A DNA stretch of 11,595 bases. Origin: Spirochaetaceae bacterium (lineage in GTDB: Bacteria; Spirochaetota; Spirochaetia; Treponematales; Breznakiellaceae). Both the position numbers and the translations under genes were made by a program. Positions within the stretch are counted from its first letter, which is position 1. Each line of letters opens with the position of its first letter. Below are positions 1-9,079 of the stretch, one piece after another. The notes under the pieces were generated by a model. That model was not told the DNA's origin and made no database searches. It was given only the letters and a program-made list of their open reading frames with translations. The stretch is from the NCBI GenBank assembly GCA_031284295.1, contig JAITAE010000080.1, forward strand, positions 1-11,595. The letters run 5' to 3'.

Positions 1-398
1 CCTGGCGGTGGGTGAAGGGGGTGCCGATACGGTATGAGGAGCGGGAGGAGGATACGTTTTTGGTCAATTATCTGGAAATGAGCATAGTGAACGAGGGGAC
101 GGGGAAGCGGACGTATTACAACAGTTGGATAACGAACAAAGGGATAGATGTGGGGAACGCGGAGCAGGCGGCGAGCTGCGGGAGGGCGCGGTGGAAGATA
201 GAGAACGAGCATAATAATGTGCTAAAGAACCATGGATACAACCTTGAGCATAACTTTGGGCATGGGGGGAACCATGCGAGCGAGAACTTTTGCTTGCTGA
301 ACCTGCCAGCGTTTCTGATTCACACGGTATTGTATTTGGGGGATGAGCGGTACCGTGCAGCCCGGACCCGGGGCTGGACGCCAGGACAATTTCTTTAG
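1..398 (+). pseudogene. C-terminal part of a DDE transposase, truncated by the window edge
   Basis: The reading frame is open back to the left edge (codons from position 3) and stops with TAG at 396-398, so only the last ~130 residues are seen. Around residues 60-85 of the visible part lies a run reading RWKIENE, then VLK, then LEHNFGHG. This is the third acidic residue (Glu) region of DDE transposases of the IS4-like type, in which an Arg-x3-Glu motif is followed by a Lys. The two catalytic Asp residues would lie upstream of the window. The last residues (GWTPGQFL) look wrong for the family. In the +1 frame from 382 to the TGA at 484-486 one reads a plausible continuation containing FFSALRYVFSRF and HHENWYAFILF, which suggests a one-base frameshift between about 365 and 385, near a CCCGGGG run. 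Probably a decayed or non-functional insertion-sequence copy. The family assignment is approximate. Confidence 0.7.
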
Positions 399-631
399 TG
401 CGCTGAGATACGTCTTCAGTCGTTTCCACCATGAAAACTGGTACGCCTTTATCCTTTTCGTCTGTGGAGATGAACCAGCTGGGTGATACTTTGAATTCAT
501 GGTCAACCTATTTCAGGACTTGACATCTATATGCCGGCTATGGTATGGAAATCATCCCCCTTTTGTATTAAGAATCACTCTGAACCCGGAAAATCGCAAG
601 GACAATAACCTGACGGCGCGGCGTAAATCCT

Positions 632-659
632 GCTTACGGTATGCTACCGCGGAGCGGAT
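632..659 (+). repeat. 28-bp direct repeat, copy 1
   Basis: This stretch is identical over 28 bases to 740-767, 108 bases start to start. It begins GCTTACGG and ends GGAGCGGAT. Inside is a 5-bp mini-hairpin CGGTA-TGC-TACCG, followed by CCGCGG. The flanking bases differ immediately outside the match, so the boundaries are sharp. With only two copies and an 80-base interval it is not a CRISPR array. Confidence 0.9.
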
Positions 660-662
660 GTC

Positions 663-677
663 GCAAGCTACGCTTGC
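663..677. repeat. Small perfect hairpin GCAAGC-TAC-GCTTGC
   Basis: A 6-bp perfect inverted repeat with a TAC loop lies just after the first 28-bp repeat. The same design, GC-rich arms around a TAC or GTA loop, recurs at 11234-11246 and 11374-11390 in the right-hand repeat cluster, which suggests that one process produced both regions. Confidence 0.7.
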
Positions 678-681
678 TTAT

Positions 682-724
682 GGAGTTTGCGCAGCAATGC
701 TGCGCATTGCTTACCGCAAACTCC
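682..724. repeat. Nested palindrome with GGAGTTTGCG outer stem (left copy)
   Basis: The 10-bp outer arms GGAGTTTGCG (682-691) and CGCAAACTCC (715-724) are perfectly complementary. Inside them is a second hairpin, GCAATG (694-699) and CATTGC (705-710) with a 5-base loop. The same outer stem occurs at 11289-11309 and 11360-11400 with different interiors, so this is a dispersed palindrome family. It lies upstream of secA between the two 28-bp direct repeats. There is no T-run after it that would make it a standard terminator. Confidence 0.85.
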
Positions 725-739
725 AGCCAGTATTGACAG

Positions 740-767
740 GCTTACGGTATGCTACCGCGGAGCGGAT
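740..767 (+). repeat. 28-bp direct repeat, copy 2
   Basis: This is an exact copy of 632-659, with the same internal CGGTA/TACCG mini-hairpin. It is followed by TTAAAACCCGCTGGCGGG, which contains another short hairpin (CCCGC/GCGGG, 774-785). Together the two copies flank the nested palindrome at 682-724. Confidence 0.9.
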
Positions 768-820
768 TTAAAACCCGCTGGCGGGCGCTGGCGGCCTGGC
801 GGCGGCGGGGGTGGGGAGCC

Positions 821-850
821 TTGAAAGCGGGTAAGGATAGGGGGTAAAAT
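821..850 (+). promoter_or_regulatory. Candidate sigma-70 promoter of secA
   Basis: A TTGAAA box (821-826) and a TAAAAT box (845-850) each match the sigma-70 consensus at five of six positions and are 18 bases apart. The predicted transcription start would fall within a base or two of the secA ATG at 857, so a transcript from here would be leaderless. The alternative is that transcription starts further upstream and the GGGGGT at 840-845 serves as a poorly spaced ribosome binding site. Confidence 0.4.
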
Positions 851-856
851 TACGGC

Positions 857-3613
<2,757 letters not shown>

Positions 3614-3767
3614 AGATTTCGGCTCTTCCTCACGCGAAGATTGCGACAGGTTCACGCCTGGGCAGTCCCTTGACAGCCGGTCATGCATATACGAAACTTA
3701 TAAGCGGGTTTGCAAACGGGGGATACAATACTTCGCCGCATTGCGGTAAGGTAGCTTCGTTTATCAT

Positions 3768-3773
3768 GGAGGT
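3768..3773 (+). promoter_or_regulatory. Strong ribosome binding site setting the dut GTG start
   Basis: GGAGGT sits six bases before GTG at 3780. It decides the start, because the only nearby ATG (3766-3768) is in another frame and no in-frame ATG precedes motif I. It is the strongest Shine-Dalgarno sequence in the window. Upstream there is a lone TACAAT (3724-3729) that could be a -10 box, and a TTGACA (3670-3675), but they are not spaced as a pair. Confidence 0.75.
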
Positions 3774-3779
3774 AGTTCC

Positions 3780-4226
3780 GTGGGATTGGGGATCACGGTA
3801 AATGTAAAAAAACTACGGCCTGACGCGGTTTTGCCAAACTATGAAACTACCGGAGCGTCCGGCATGGATGTGCGCGCCTGCATTGACGCGCCGGTGCCGG
3901 TGGCTGCCGGTCAGATAGTAACGGTTCCTACCGGTCTAGCCTTTGAAATTCCATTTGGTTACGAGATTCAGGTGCGTTCCCGGTCCGGACTTGCGCGCGG
4001 AAACGGTATTGCCGTACTCAATTCACCTGGAACGATAGATTCCGATTATCGCGGCGAGCTTGCCGTTGTTTTGATCAACCTGGGCCCCGGTCCATTTACG
4101 ATTCGTCACGGTGACCGCATAGCGCAGCTTGTCTGCGCGCCCGTCTTGCGGGTCTCGCTGACGGAGACTGACTGGCTTTCACGGACGGATAGGGGGGGCG
4201 GGGGCTTCGGTTCAACAGGCGTATGA
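3780..4226 (+). CDS. dut: Deoxyuridine 5'-triphosphate nucleotidohydrolase (dUTPase)
   Basis: This enzyme hydrolyses dUTP to dUMP and pyrophosphate, keeping uracil out of DNA and feeding dTMP synthesis; the family is a homotrimer with shared active sites. All five trimeric dUTPase motifs are present in 148 residues, the usual length: I, SGMDVRA (27-33); II, RSRSGLA (66-72); III, GTIDSDYRGE (84-93) with the catalytic Asp; IV, GDRIAQ (111-116); V, RGGGGFGSTG (138-147), the glycine-rich tail that closes over the nucleotide. The start is GTG with a strong GGAGGT site. The stop overlaps the lptF start as ATGA. The motif V codons contain G7-C-G5, a short homopolymer likely explained by the glycine requirement. 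It appears to head the operon that follows. Confidence 0.96.
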   Translation: MGLGITVNVKKLRPDAVLPNYETTGASGMDVRACIDAPVPVAAGQIVTVPTGLAFEIPFGYEIQVRSRSGLARGNGIAVLNSPGTIDSDYRGELAVVLINLGPGPFTIRHGDRIAQLVCAPVLRVSLTETDWLSRTDRGGGGFGSTGV

Positions 4227-5500
4227 GTAAAAATCCTTTAAGGGGCGGCATATCGGGAACAATAGTCAGATACCTGCTAAAAGAAACGTTATTTGCGTTT
4301 TTTGTTTCCTTTCTGTTTTTCTTTATAATATTTTTTGTTAACCAGCTTTTGTTGCTTGCGCAGGATATTCTTTCAAAGAAAGTTCCGTTTAATCAGGTTG
4401 CGCTGCTGGTTATGTATTCGATTCCCGGTGTTGTAGCGCTGTCAACACCCTACGCTACGCTGCTTGGTACACTGATGACCATAGGCAGGATGAATACCGA
4501 TAATGAAATTCTTGTAATGCTGTCTTCCGGCCTGTCATACAAAAATATTTTTATTCCAACATTGTTTGTAGGCGTCCTTGTATCGCTTGTTTCATTCGCC
4601 GTAAATGACGTCATGCTTCCCGCAGGAACAATTGAATTTTATAAACTTTACCGGAGCATCATGGCTTCAACCCCGGCGCTTGAACTGGAAGCCAATTCTG
4701 TCAAACGATTCAAGGACACGGTTGTAATTACGGGAAATGTTTCCGGTCAAAAAATTTCCGATTTAATTATTCTTGATAAAACGAGCGACGGTGAGCGGCG
4801 CGTAATAATGGCAAAAAACGCGGAATTTGTAGACGCGGGAAAGGAAGGCCTGCGCCTGGACATGGAGAACGCTTTTATTCAAGCTACAAAAGAAAGTGTT
4901 CACAGTGATTATGATTACGCCCAAAGCAGCTACCTTAGATACCGTATTGAACAGGATGATTTCATCGTAGCGGTGTCCACGATAAGCCCGCGCGAGATGA
5001 GTTCCAGGGATGTGCTTACCGAGATAAAAGACAAGGAGGATACGCTAAACGCAACGCTTTTTGACCGGTACAACAGGATGCTTGGGGCCGGGCTTGCTCT
5101 GGAAGATGCGATGCGCGGCGGAACAGGCTCGCATAACAGGGCGCAACGGAACACGCTTACGCAGAATTTTCTCCGTGAATATCAGCTTACATCATCGCTT
5201 AAAACTGACCGCATCCTCTCGGTCTGGAGACTGGAATTCTACAAGAAGTTTTCTATTCCGGTTGGTTCCTTCTGTTTTATTTTCCTTGCGGTTCCGCTGG
5301 GTTTGCTGGCAAAAAAGAGCGGACAGACGGTTGGTTTTATACTTGGGATAATTATATCGGTTGTGTATTGGGCGCTTCTTTTGATCGGACAGAATATGGG
5401 TATACGCCTCGGTTATTCCCCGTTCTGGACGATGTGGCTGCCAAACATAATTACGTTTATTATAGGCTTTGTAATGTGCATTCAAAGGGTCAGGAAATGA
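4223..5500 (+). CDS. lptF: LptF/LptG family permease, first of pair (LptF-like)
   Basis: This is a member of the YjgP/YjgQ family: inner-membrane subunits that, with the LptB ATPase, extract lipopolysaccharide-type glycolipid and pass it to a periplasmic bridge. The 425 residues show the family plan: three N-terminal membrane segments (about 22-46, 57-88, 108-130), a soluble beta-rich periplasmic domain (about 135-335), then three C-terminal segments (about 342-364, 368-392, 402-421). Family-like stretches include STPYATLLGTLMTIGRM, PREMSSRDV and FYKKFSIPVGSFCFIFLAVPLG. About 50 extra residues with low-complexity Gly/Asn/Arg content (285-335) precede the fourth segment. The start overlaps the dut stop (ATGA) and the stop overlaps the lptG start, so translation is probably coupled. 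lptB, lptA and lptC are not in the window. Naming it F rather than G rests on gene order. Confidence 0.88.
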   Translation: MSKNPLRGGISGTIVRYLLKETLFAFFVSFLFFFIIFFVNQLLLLAQDILSKKVPFNQVALLVMYSIPGVVALSTPYATLLGTLMTIGRMNTDNEILVMLSSGLSYKNIFIPTLFVGVLVSLVSFAVNDVMLPAGTIEFYKLYRSIMASTPALELEANSVKRFKDTVVITGNVSGQKISDLIILDKTSDGERRVIMAKNAEFVDAGKEGLRLDMENAFIQATKESVHSDYDYAQSSYLRYRIEQDDFIVAVSTISPREMSSRDVLTEIKDKEDTLNATLFDRYNRMLGAGLALEDAMRGGTGSHNRAQRNTLTQNFLREYQLTSSLKTDRILSVWRLEFYKKFSIPVGSFCFIFLAVPLGLLAKKSGQTVGFILGIIISVVYWALLLIGQNMGIRLGYSPFWTMWLPNIITFIIGFVMCIQRVRK

Positions 5501-6561
5501 TACTGGACAGATACATGATAAGGCATTTTATACCTGTATTTATTTTTGCCTCGTTTATGTTTGTTACGTTGCTCTGTCTGATTGACCTTTTTATGAATCT
5601 TGTACATTATCTGAATTACGAAGCGCCTTTTTCAGAAATTATGAGGGCGAGCTATTATTATATTCCGAAAGGTTTTTCTCTGGCGCTTCCCATTTCGGTG
5701 TTATTTGCATCGGCATATACTTTGGGTGATCTTGCCGCGCGTAATGAACTGACATCGGTAATATCGTCCGGAATCCCGTTTTGGCGTTTGGCGCGCTCTT
5801 TTATGATAATTGGGATTCTGGCTTCGGTATTCGCGTTTTTTTTTGAAGATATCGTTGTTATTCCCACATTCAAAGAAAAAAATATTATAACGCGCAGGTT
5901 ACGGAATCAAAAACAGCAGGAAAAAAATTCTGATGTTGTTGTCAAAACACGTGACGGCAACAGAATCTATTCAGTTGATTACTATGACAGCAACAATAAA
6001 ACGCTTAACGGCGTCAGCATTGTTGAGCGGGACGATGACGGCAGTTTTATGTCGCAGATACGCGCGCCGGTTGCCCGCTGGAGCGGTGAGTACTGGATTT
6101 TTAGCAATGCATACATTTATGAATGGGAAGACCGCCTGCTGCGTATTCACGCGCTTCCTCCAGTTATCGATTACACGGAAGAACCTGATATATTTGGCCG
6201 GAATTCCGTTGCCGCCGCGGATCTTTCCGCGCGGGATGCCGCCCTGCTGGTAAAGGATTTGAAACAGGCCGGCCTTCCGTATGCCGAAGCGCAGGCGGAT
6301 TACTACCACCGCTTTTCGTTTTCGGCAGTTTCATTCATCGTTATTATACTTTCTATTTCCATGGGCGGACGTTTCAGAAAAAATATTATGCTGATGAGCC
6401 TTTTGACAAGCCTTATTGCGACCGTTGTATTTTATGTAATGGAAATGCTCAGTATGATGATGGCAAAACTCGGCTACATACCGCCGGTTATAGGCGCGTG
6501 GTTTCCGGTAGCCTTCTTTTCCGTACTGGGCATGGTGCTCGTCAGGTATGCCAAAACATAA
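5497..6561 (+). CDS. lptG: LptF/LptG family permease, second of pair (LptG-like)
   Basis: This is the partner of the preceding permease; in the family LptF and LptG form a heterodimer that clamps the lipid. The frame is open further upstream, but the start at 5497 (MILDRYMIRHFIPVF) is right: it gives the usual N-terminal amphipathic helix, overlaps the lptF stop as ATGA and follows an AGGGTCAGG site. The 354 residues have membrane segments at about 10-37, 56-78, 100-122, 271-290, 297-319 and 327-350, with a periplasmic beta domain (about 125-265) between the two halves. ARNELTSVISSGIPFWRL (81-98) is the conserved cytoplasmic loop. A run of nine T (5836-5844) encodes Phe-Phe-Phe in the third segment. 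Eight bases separate it from tgt. Confidence 0.88.
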   Translation: MILDRYMIRHFIPVFIFASFMFVTLLCLIDLFMNLVHYLNYEAPFSEIMRASYYYIPKGFSLALPISVLFASAYTLGDLAARNELTSVISSGIPFWRLARSFMIIGILASVFAFFFEDIVVIPTFKEKNIITRRLRNQKQQEKNSDVVVKTRDGNRIYSVDYYDSNNKTLNGVSIVERDDDGSFMSQIRAPVARWSGEYWIFSNAYIYEWEDRLLRIHALPPVIDYTEEPDIFGRNSVAAADLSARDAALLVKDLKQAGLPYAEAQADYYHRFSFSAVSFIVIILSISMGGRFRKNIMLMSLLTSLIATVVFYVMEMLSMMMAKLGYIPPVIGAWFPVAFFSVLGMVLVRYAKT

Positions 6562-6569
6562 GGAAATAA

Positions 6570-7694
6570 ATGTTTGTTATCGGGCATAAAGACAAGAATT
6601 CACAAGCGCGGACAGGGCTTCTGATGCTGCCGCACGGCAACGTATCTACGCCTGTGTTCATGCCTGTCGGAACCAACGCGACAGTCAAGGCGCTTACAAA
6701 CGATGATCTTTACGGGATAGGGTTTGAAATAATTTTATCAAATACTTACCATTTGTACCTGCGGCCCGGAATTGATGTTATAAAAACATCAGGCGCCCTG
6801 CATGATTTTTCGGGATGGAAGCGGAATTATTTAACGGATTCAGGCGGCTTCCAGATATTCTCTCTGTCATCGCTGCGAAAAATAACAGACGCCGGAGTCA
6901 AATTCCGCTCTCATATAGATGGAAGCGAACATCTGCTGTCACCGGAAAAAGTTGTTGACATACAGGCGGCATTGAACAGTGATATACAGATGCAGCTTGA
7001 TGTTTGTACAAGTTATGATACGCCCTACAAAAAGGCTTTACAGGCGCTTTACACGAACAATGTATGGCTTACACGCGCCAAACAACGCTGGCTAGAACAG
7101 CGGGACGCTGGGTATGGCGGACAGTTCTTTGCGATAGTTCAGGGTAATTTTTACAAAGACCTGCGTGAACGGAGCGCGGAAGCGGTTATAGGCGCGGCTC
7201 CGTCCGGTATAGCGATAGGTGGACTTTCTGTTGGTGAACCGCGTGAAGTATTCAACGAGTATCTGTCGTTTACCAGCGGACTCTTGCCGGACGATAAACC
7301 GCGCTATGTGATGGGTATAGGCACTCCCGATTATATTCTTGCGGCCATAGAAAGCGGCGTTGATATGTTTGATTGTGTTCTGCCTACCAGACTCGCGCGT
7401 AATGGACAGGCCCTGACACATTCCGGTCCGCTCGCGCTTAAAAAACAGAATTATGCTTTTGATCTTTCGCCGATCGACAGTAAATGCGGCTGCAAGGTTT
7501 GCAAAAATTATAGCCGGTCATATATGCGCCATCTTTTTAGATCGGAGGAAATACTTTTTTCCATGCTGGTAAGTTACCACAACCTGTATTTTTTGCACAG
7601 TTTGATTAAAAACGCAAGGCTTGCCATAGAGTCGGATTGTTTTGCAAAATATAAACAGGAATTCTTAAAAAATTATTATGGGGGCCATGAATAA
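6570..7694 (+). CDS. tgt: Queuine tRNA-ribosyltransferase (tRNA-guanine transglycosylase)
   Basis: Tgt swaps guanine-34 in the anticodon of GUN tRNAs (Asp, Asn, His, Tyr) for preQ1, an early step of queuosine modification. The 374-residue protein is full length. Active-site landmarks: DSGGFQ with Asp90 as the general acid, QLDVC with Asp144 for base recognition, GGLSVGEP (217-224), and FDCVLPTRLARNG with Asp268 as the nucleophile. The structural zinc site is Cys306, Cys308, Cys311 and His321 (CGCKVC then YMRHL). The start follows AAGGAAA eight bases after the lptG stop, and the 3' end overlaps the next gene. No preQ1 synthesis genes (queCDEF) or queA lie in the window. Its place after lptFG looks like operon economy rather than a shared pathway. 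Confidence 0.97.
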   Translation: MFVIGHKDKNSQARTGLLMLPHGNVSTPVFMPVGTNATVKALTNDDLYGIGFEIILSNTYHLYLRPGIDVIKTSGALHDFSGWKRNYLTDSGGFQIFSLSSLRKITDAGVKFRSHIDGSEHLLSPEKVVDIQAALNSDIQMQLDVCTSYDTPYKKALQALYTNNVWLTRAKQRWLEQRDAGYGGQFFAIVQGNFYKDLRERSAEAVIGAAPSGIAIGGLSVGEPREVFNEYLSFTSGLLPDDKPRYVMGIGTPDYILAAIESGVDMFDCVLPTRLARNGQALTHSGPLALKKQNYAFDLSPIDSKCGCKVCKNYSRSYMRHLFRSEEILFSMLVSYHNLYFLHSLIKNARLAIESDCFAKYKQEFLKNYYGGHE

Positions 7695-9048
7695 ATTGAA
7701 AGCGGCTTGTTTTGCGGCGGTTTTATTTTTTACCGGAACGGTTTTCTCTGGCGCGGCTGAAACGGCGCCTGACGCGCCAGAAGATGCGGCTCTGCGGGAA
7801 ACAATAAACTACGGCACGGACAGCGAAATACTGGAACTGATAAAAAAACTACGGGCCGGCAGCATTTATTATATGGACGATGATTTAATCACGCTTGCGT
7901 CGAAAACAAAGAATCAAAATATCATTATCGGAATATTTTCTTTTTTTGCTGAACGGTCACAGGAAGGGCTTGGAAAAATAGCCCTGGCAATTCTTGCGGG
8001 CCGTGACAGCGAGACGCCGCAAAAAATAAACGCCGCGCTTGATTACCTTGGCGCCGTAAAGGAAAAAACCGCGCTGCCTGTAATTATGGAAATTATATCT
8101 TCCGATGATACGGGACATCATAACGCGGCAATAAAAACGCTTGGGAAAATAGTTTATTCGGAAGATGGCGGCGCAAGGACGGATATAACTGAAATACTGA
8201 TCAATTATTATGACAACCGTGATCCGTCCGATGATATACGGCAGGCTATAGTATCAGCGGTAGGCGGCAGCGGTGGAAAGGAGGCCGCGCCGTTCCTGAT
8301 GAAAATAATAAACGGTAATGACCAAAGTACGCCGCTTCGTATGGCGGCCCTCGAATCTGCCGGTAAACTAAAGAACGATGCCGCGCTTGACAGCATAATC
8401 GCGTCAGCATCGTCTGCGGACCCCAACATACGTTTTGCGGCGGTTGAGGCGCTGGGCTCTTTCAAAGGGGATGCGGTGGATGCCGTAATACTCGAAAGTT
8501 TTCGTGATACTTACTTTAAGACACGAATTGCCGCGGCGCGCGCCGCAAAAGCGCGCCGGCTTAAAGACGCGATCCCATACCTGCGTTACCGCGCCGAACG
8601 GGACGAGGCGGGCTCAGTCAAGGAAGAGGCGGTTTCGGCGCTCGGCGAAATGCATAACCCAGAAGCGGAGGTGGCGCTTCTTGCGCTTTTGGAGGATGGC
8701 AAGACGGGCGACGGTCTGCGTTCTCGTTGCGCCGAAATACTCATCAAAAATGACGCGGATCAGTATGCCGAAATAGTTATCTCAAGGCTTGACGAAGCGA
8801 AGGCAAAAAATCAGAACGCCCTGTACAAAGGTTTGTTGAAGGCTCTCAGTTTTGCAAAGACAGACAAGGTCGAAAAGCTCACAGCCCGGCTTTTTGCGTC
8901 AAAAGATGTTACCGAAAAATTTTATGCCCTTGATTTAACGGCAAACAATCGTTTTACCGCCTTCAGGGATGATGTTGAAAAGCTTACAAAAGACAAAAAC
9001 TCAAGCCTTTCCCGCCGCGCAAATACGACTCTTGAAAAGATAAGCTGA
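7687..9048 (+). CDS. Exported HEAT-repeat protein of unknown function
   Basis: The N-terminus MNKLKAACFAAVLFFTGTVFSGAAETA is a clear signal peptide (charged start, hydrophobic core, small residues near 21-24), so the protein probably works in the periplasm. There is no lipobox Cys, although Cys8 lies in the hydrophobic core. The mature part, ending at residue 453, is built of alpha-helical pairs of 30-40 residues of the HEAT/PBS-lyase-like type, with helix patterns such as NAAIKTLGKI, PLRMAALESAGKL, NIRFAAVEALGSF, KEEAVSALGEM and RSRCAEILIK. Such solenoids bind other proteins. There is no catalytic motif. The start at 7687 is preferred to the ATG at 7678, because it begins the signal peptide cleanly and follows GGGGG. 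It overlaps tgt by eight bases, so it is probably cotranslated with the lptFG-tgt operon. A scaffold for envelope assembly is possible but unproven. Confidence 0.85.
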   Translation: MNKLKAACFAAVLFFTGTVFSGAAETAPDAPEDAALRETINYGTDSEILELIKKLRAGSIYYMDDDLITLASKTKNQNIIIGIFSFFAERSQEGLGKIALAILAGRDSETPQKINAALDYLGAVKEKTALPVIMEIISSDDTGHHNAAIKTLGKIVYSEDGGARTDITEILINYYDNRDPSDDIRQAIVSAVGGSGGKEAAPFLMKIINGNDQSTPLRMAALESAGKLKNDAALDSIIASASSADPNIRFAAVEALGSFKGDAVDAVILESFRDTYFKTRIAAARAAKARRLKDAIPYLRYRAERDEAGSVKEEAVSALGEMHNPEAEVALLALLEDGKTGDGLRSRCAEILIKNDADQYAEIVISRLDEAKAKNQNALYKGLLKALSFAKTDKVEKLTARLFASKDVTEKFYALDLTANNRFTAFRDDVEKLTKDKNSSLSRRANTTLEKIS

Positions 9049-9079
9049 ACGCGCATACGGTCCGGTTTTTTGCCCGCCG

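Larger units (their letters stand above)
399..856. other. Non-coding stretch between the transposase remnant and secA
   Basis: Bases 399-486 are probably the frameshifted tail of the transposase. Bases 502-525 hold a short inverted pair (GTCAA ... TTGAC, 13-base spacer) that could mark the right end of the insertion sequence, but no matching left end is in the window. Bases 526-630 show nothing recognisable. Bases 632-785 are rich in short palindromes and include the two 28-bp direct repeats and a nested hairpin. Bases 774-785 form a small GC hairpin (CCCGC/GCGGG), followed by a very G-rich stretch to 816. Bases 821-850 hold a candidate secA promoter. The longest open frame here (499-771) only reads through the repeats and has no protein-like character. 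Confidence 0.6.

Noticed and set aside
520..549. A TTGACA box followed by TATGGA as a promoter
   Set aside because: The -10 matches only three of six positions, and the TTGACA is better explained as the possible insertion-sequence end.
632..767. CRISPR array (28-bp identical repeats)
   Set aside because: There are only two copies, the interval is 80 bases instead of about 30-40 and is itself palindromic, and no cas gene is present.
499..771. A 90-codon frame on the + strand before secA
   Set aside because: It translates the 28-bp repeats twice (RYATAER) and has no ribosome site.
3670..3729. TTGACA (3670) and TACAAT (3724) as one dut promoter
   Set aside because: They are 48 bases apart, far beyond promoter spacing, and neither has a good partner at the right distance.
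4192..4204. G7-C-G5 run at the end of dut as a slippage switch
   Set aside because: It encodes the invariant glycine-rich motif V, and a seven-base run is short, so the protein constraint explains it.
9049..9079. Terminator between the converging HEAT and epimerase genes (T6 at 9066-9071)
   Set aside because: There is a T-run but no stem of useful length before it on either strand.
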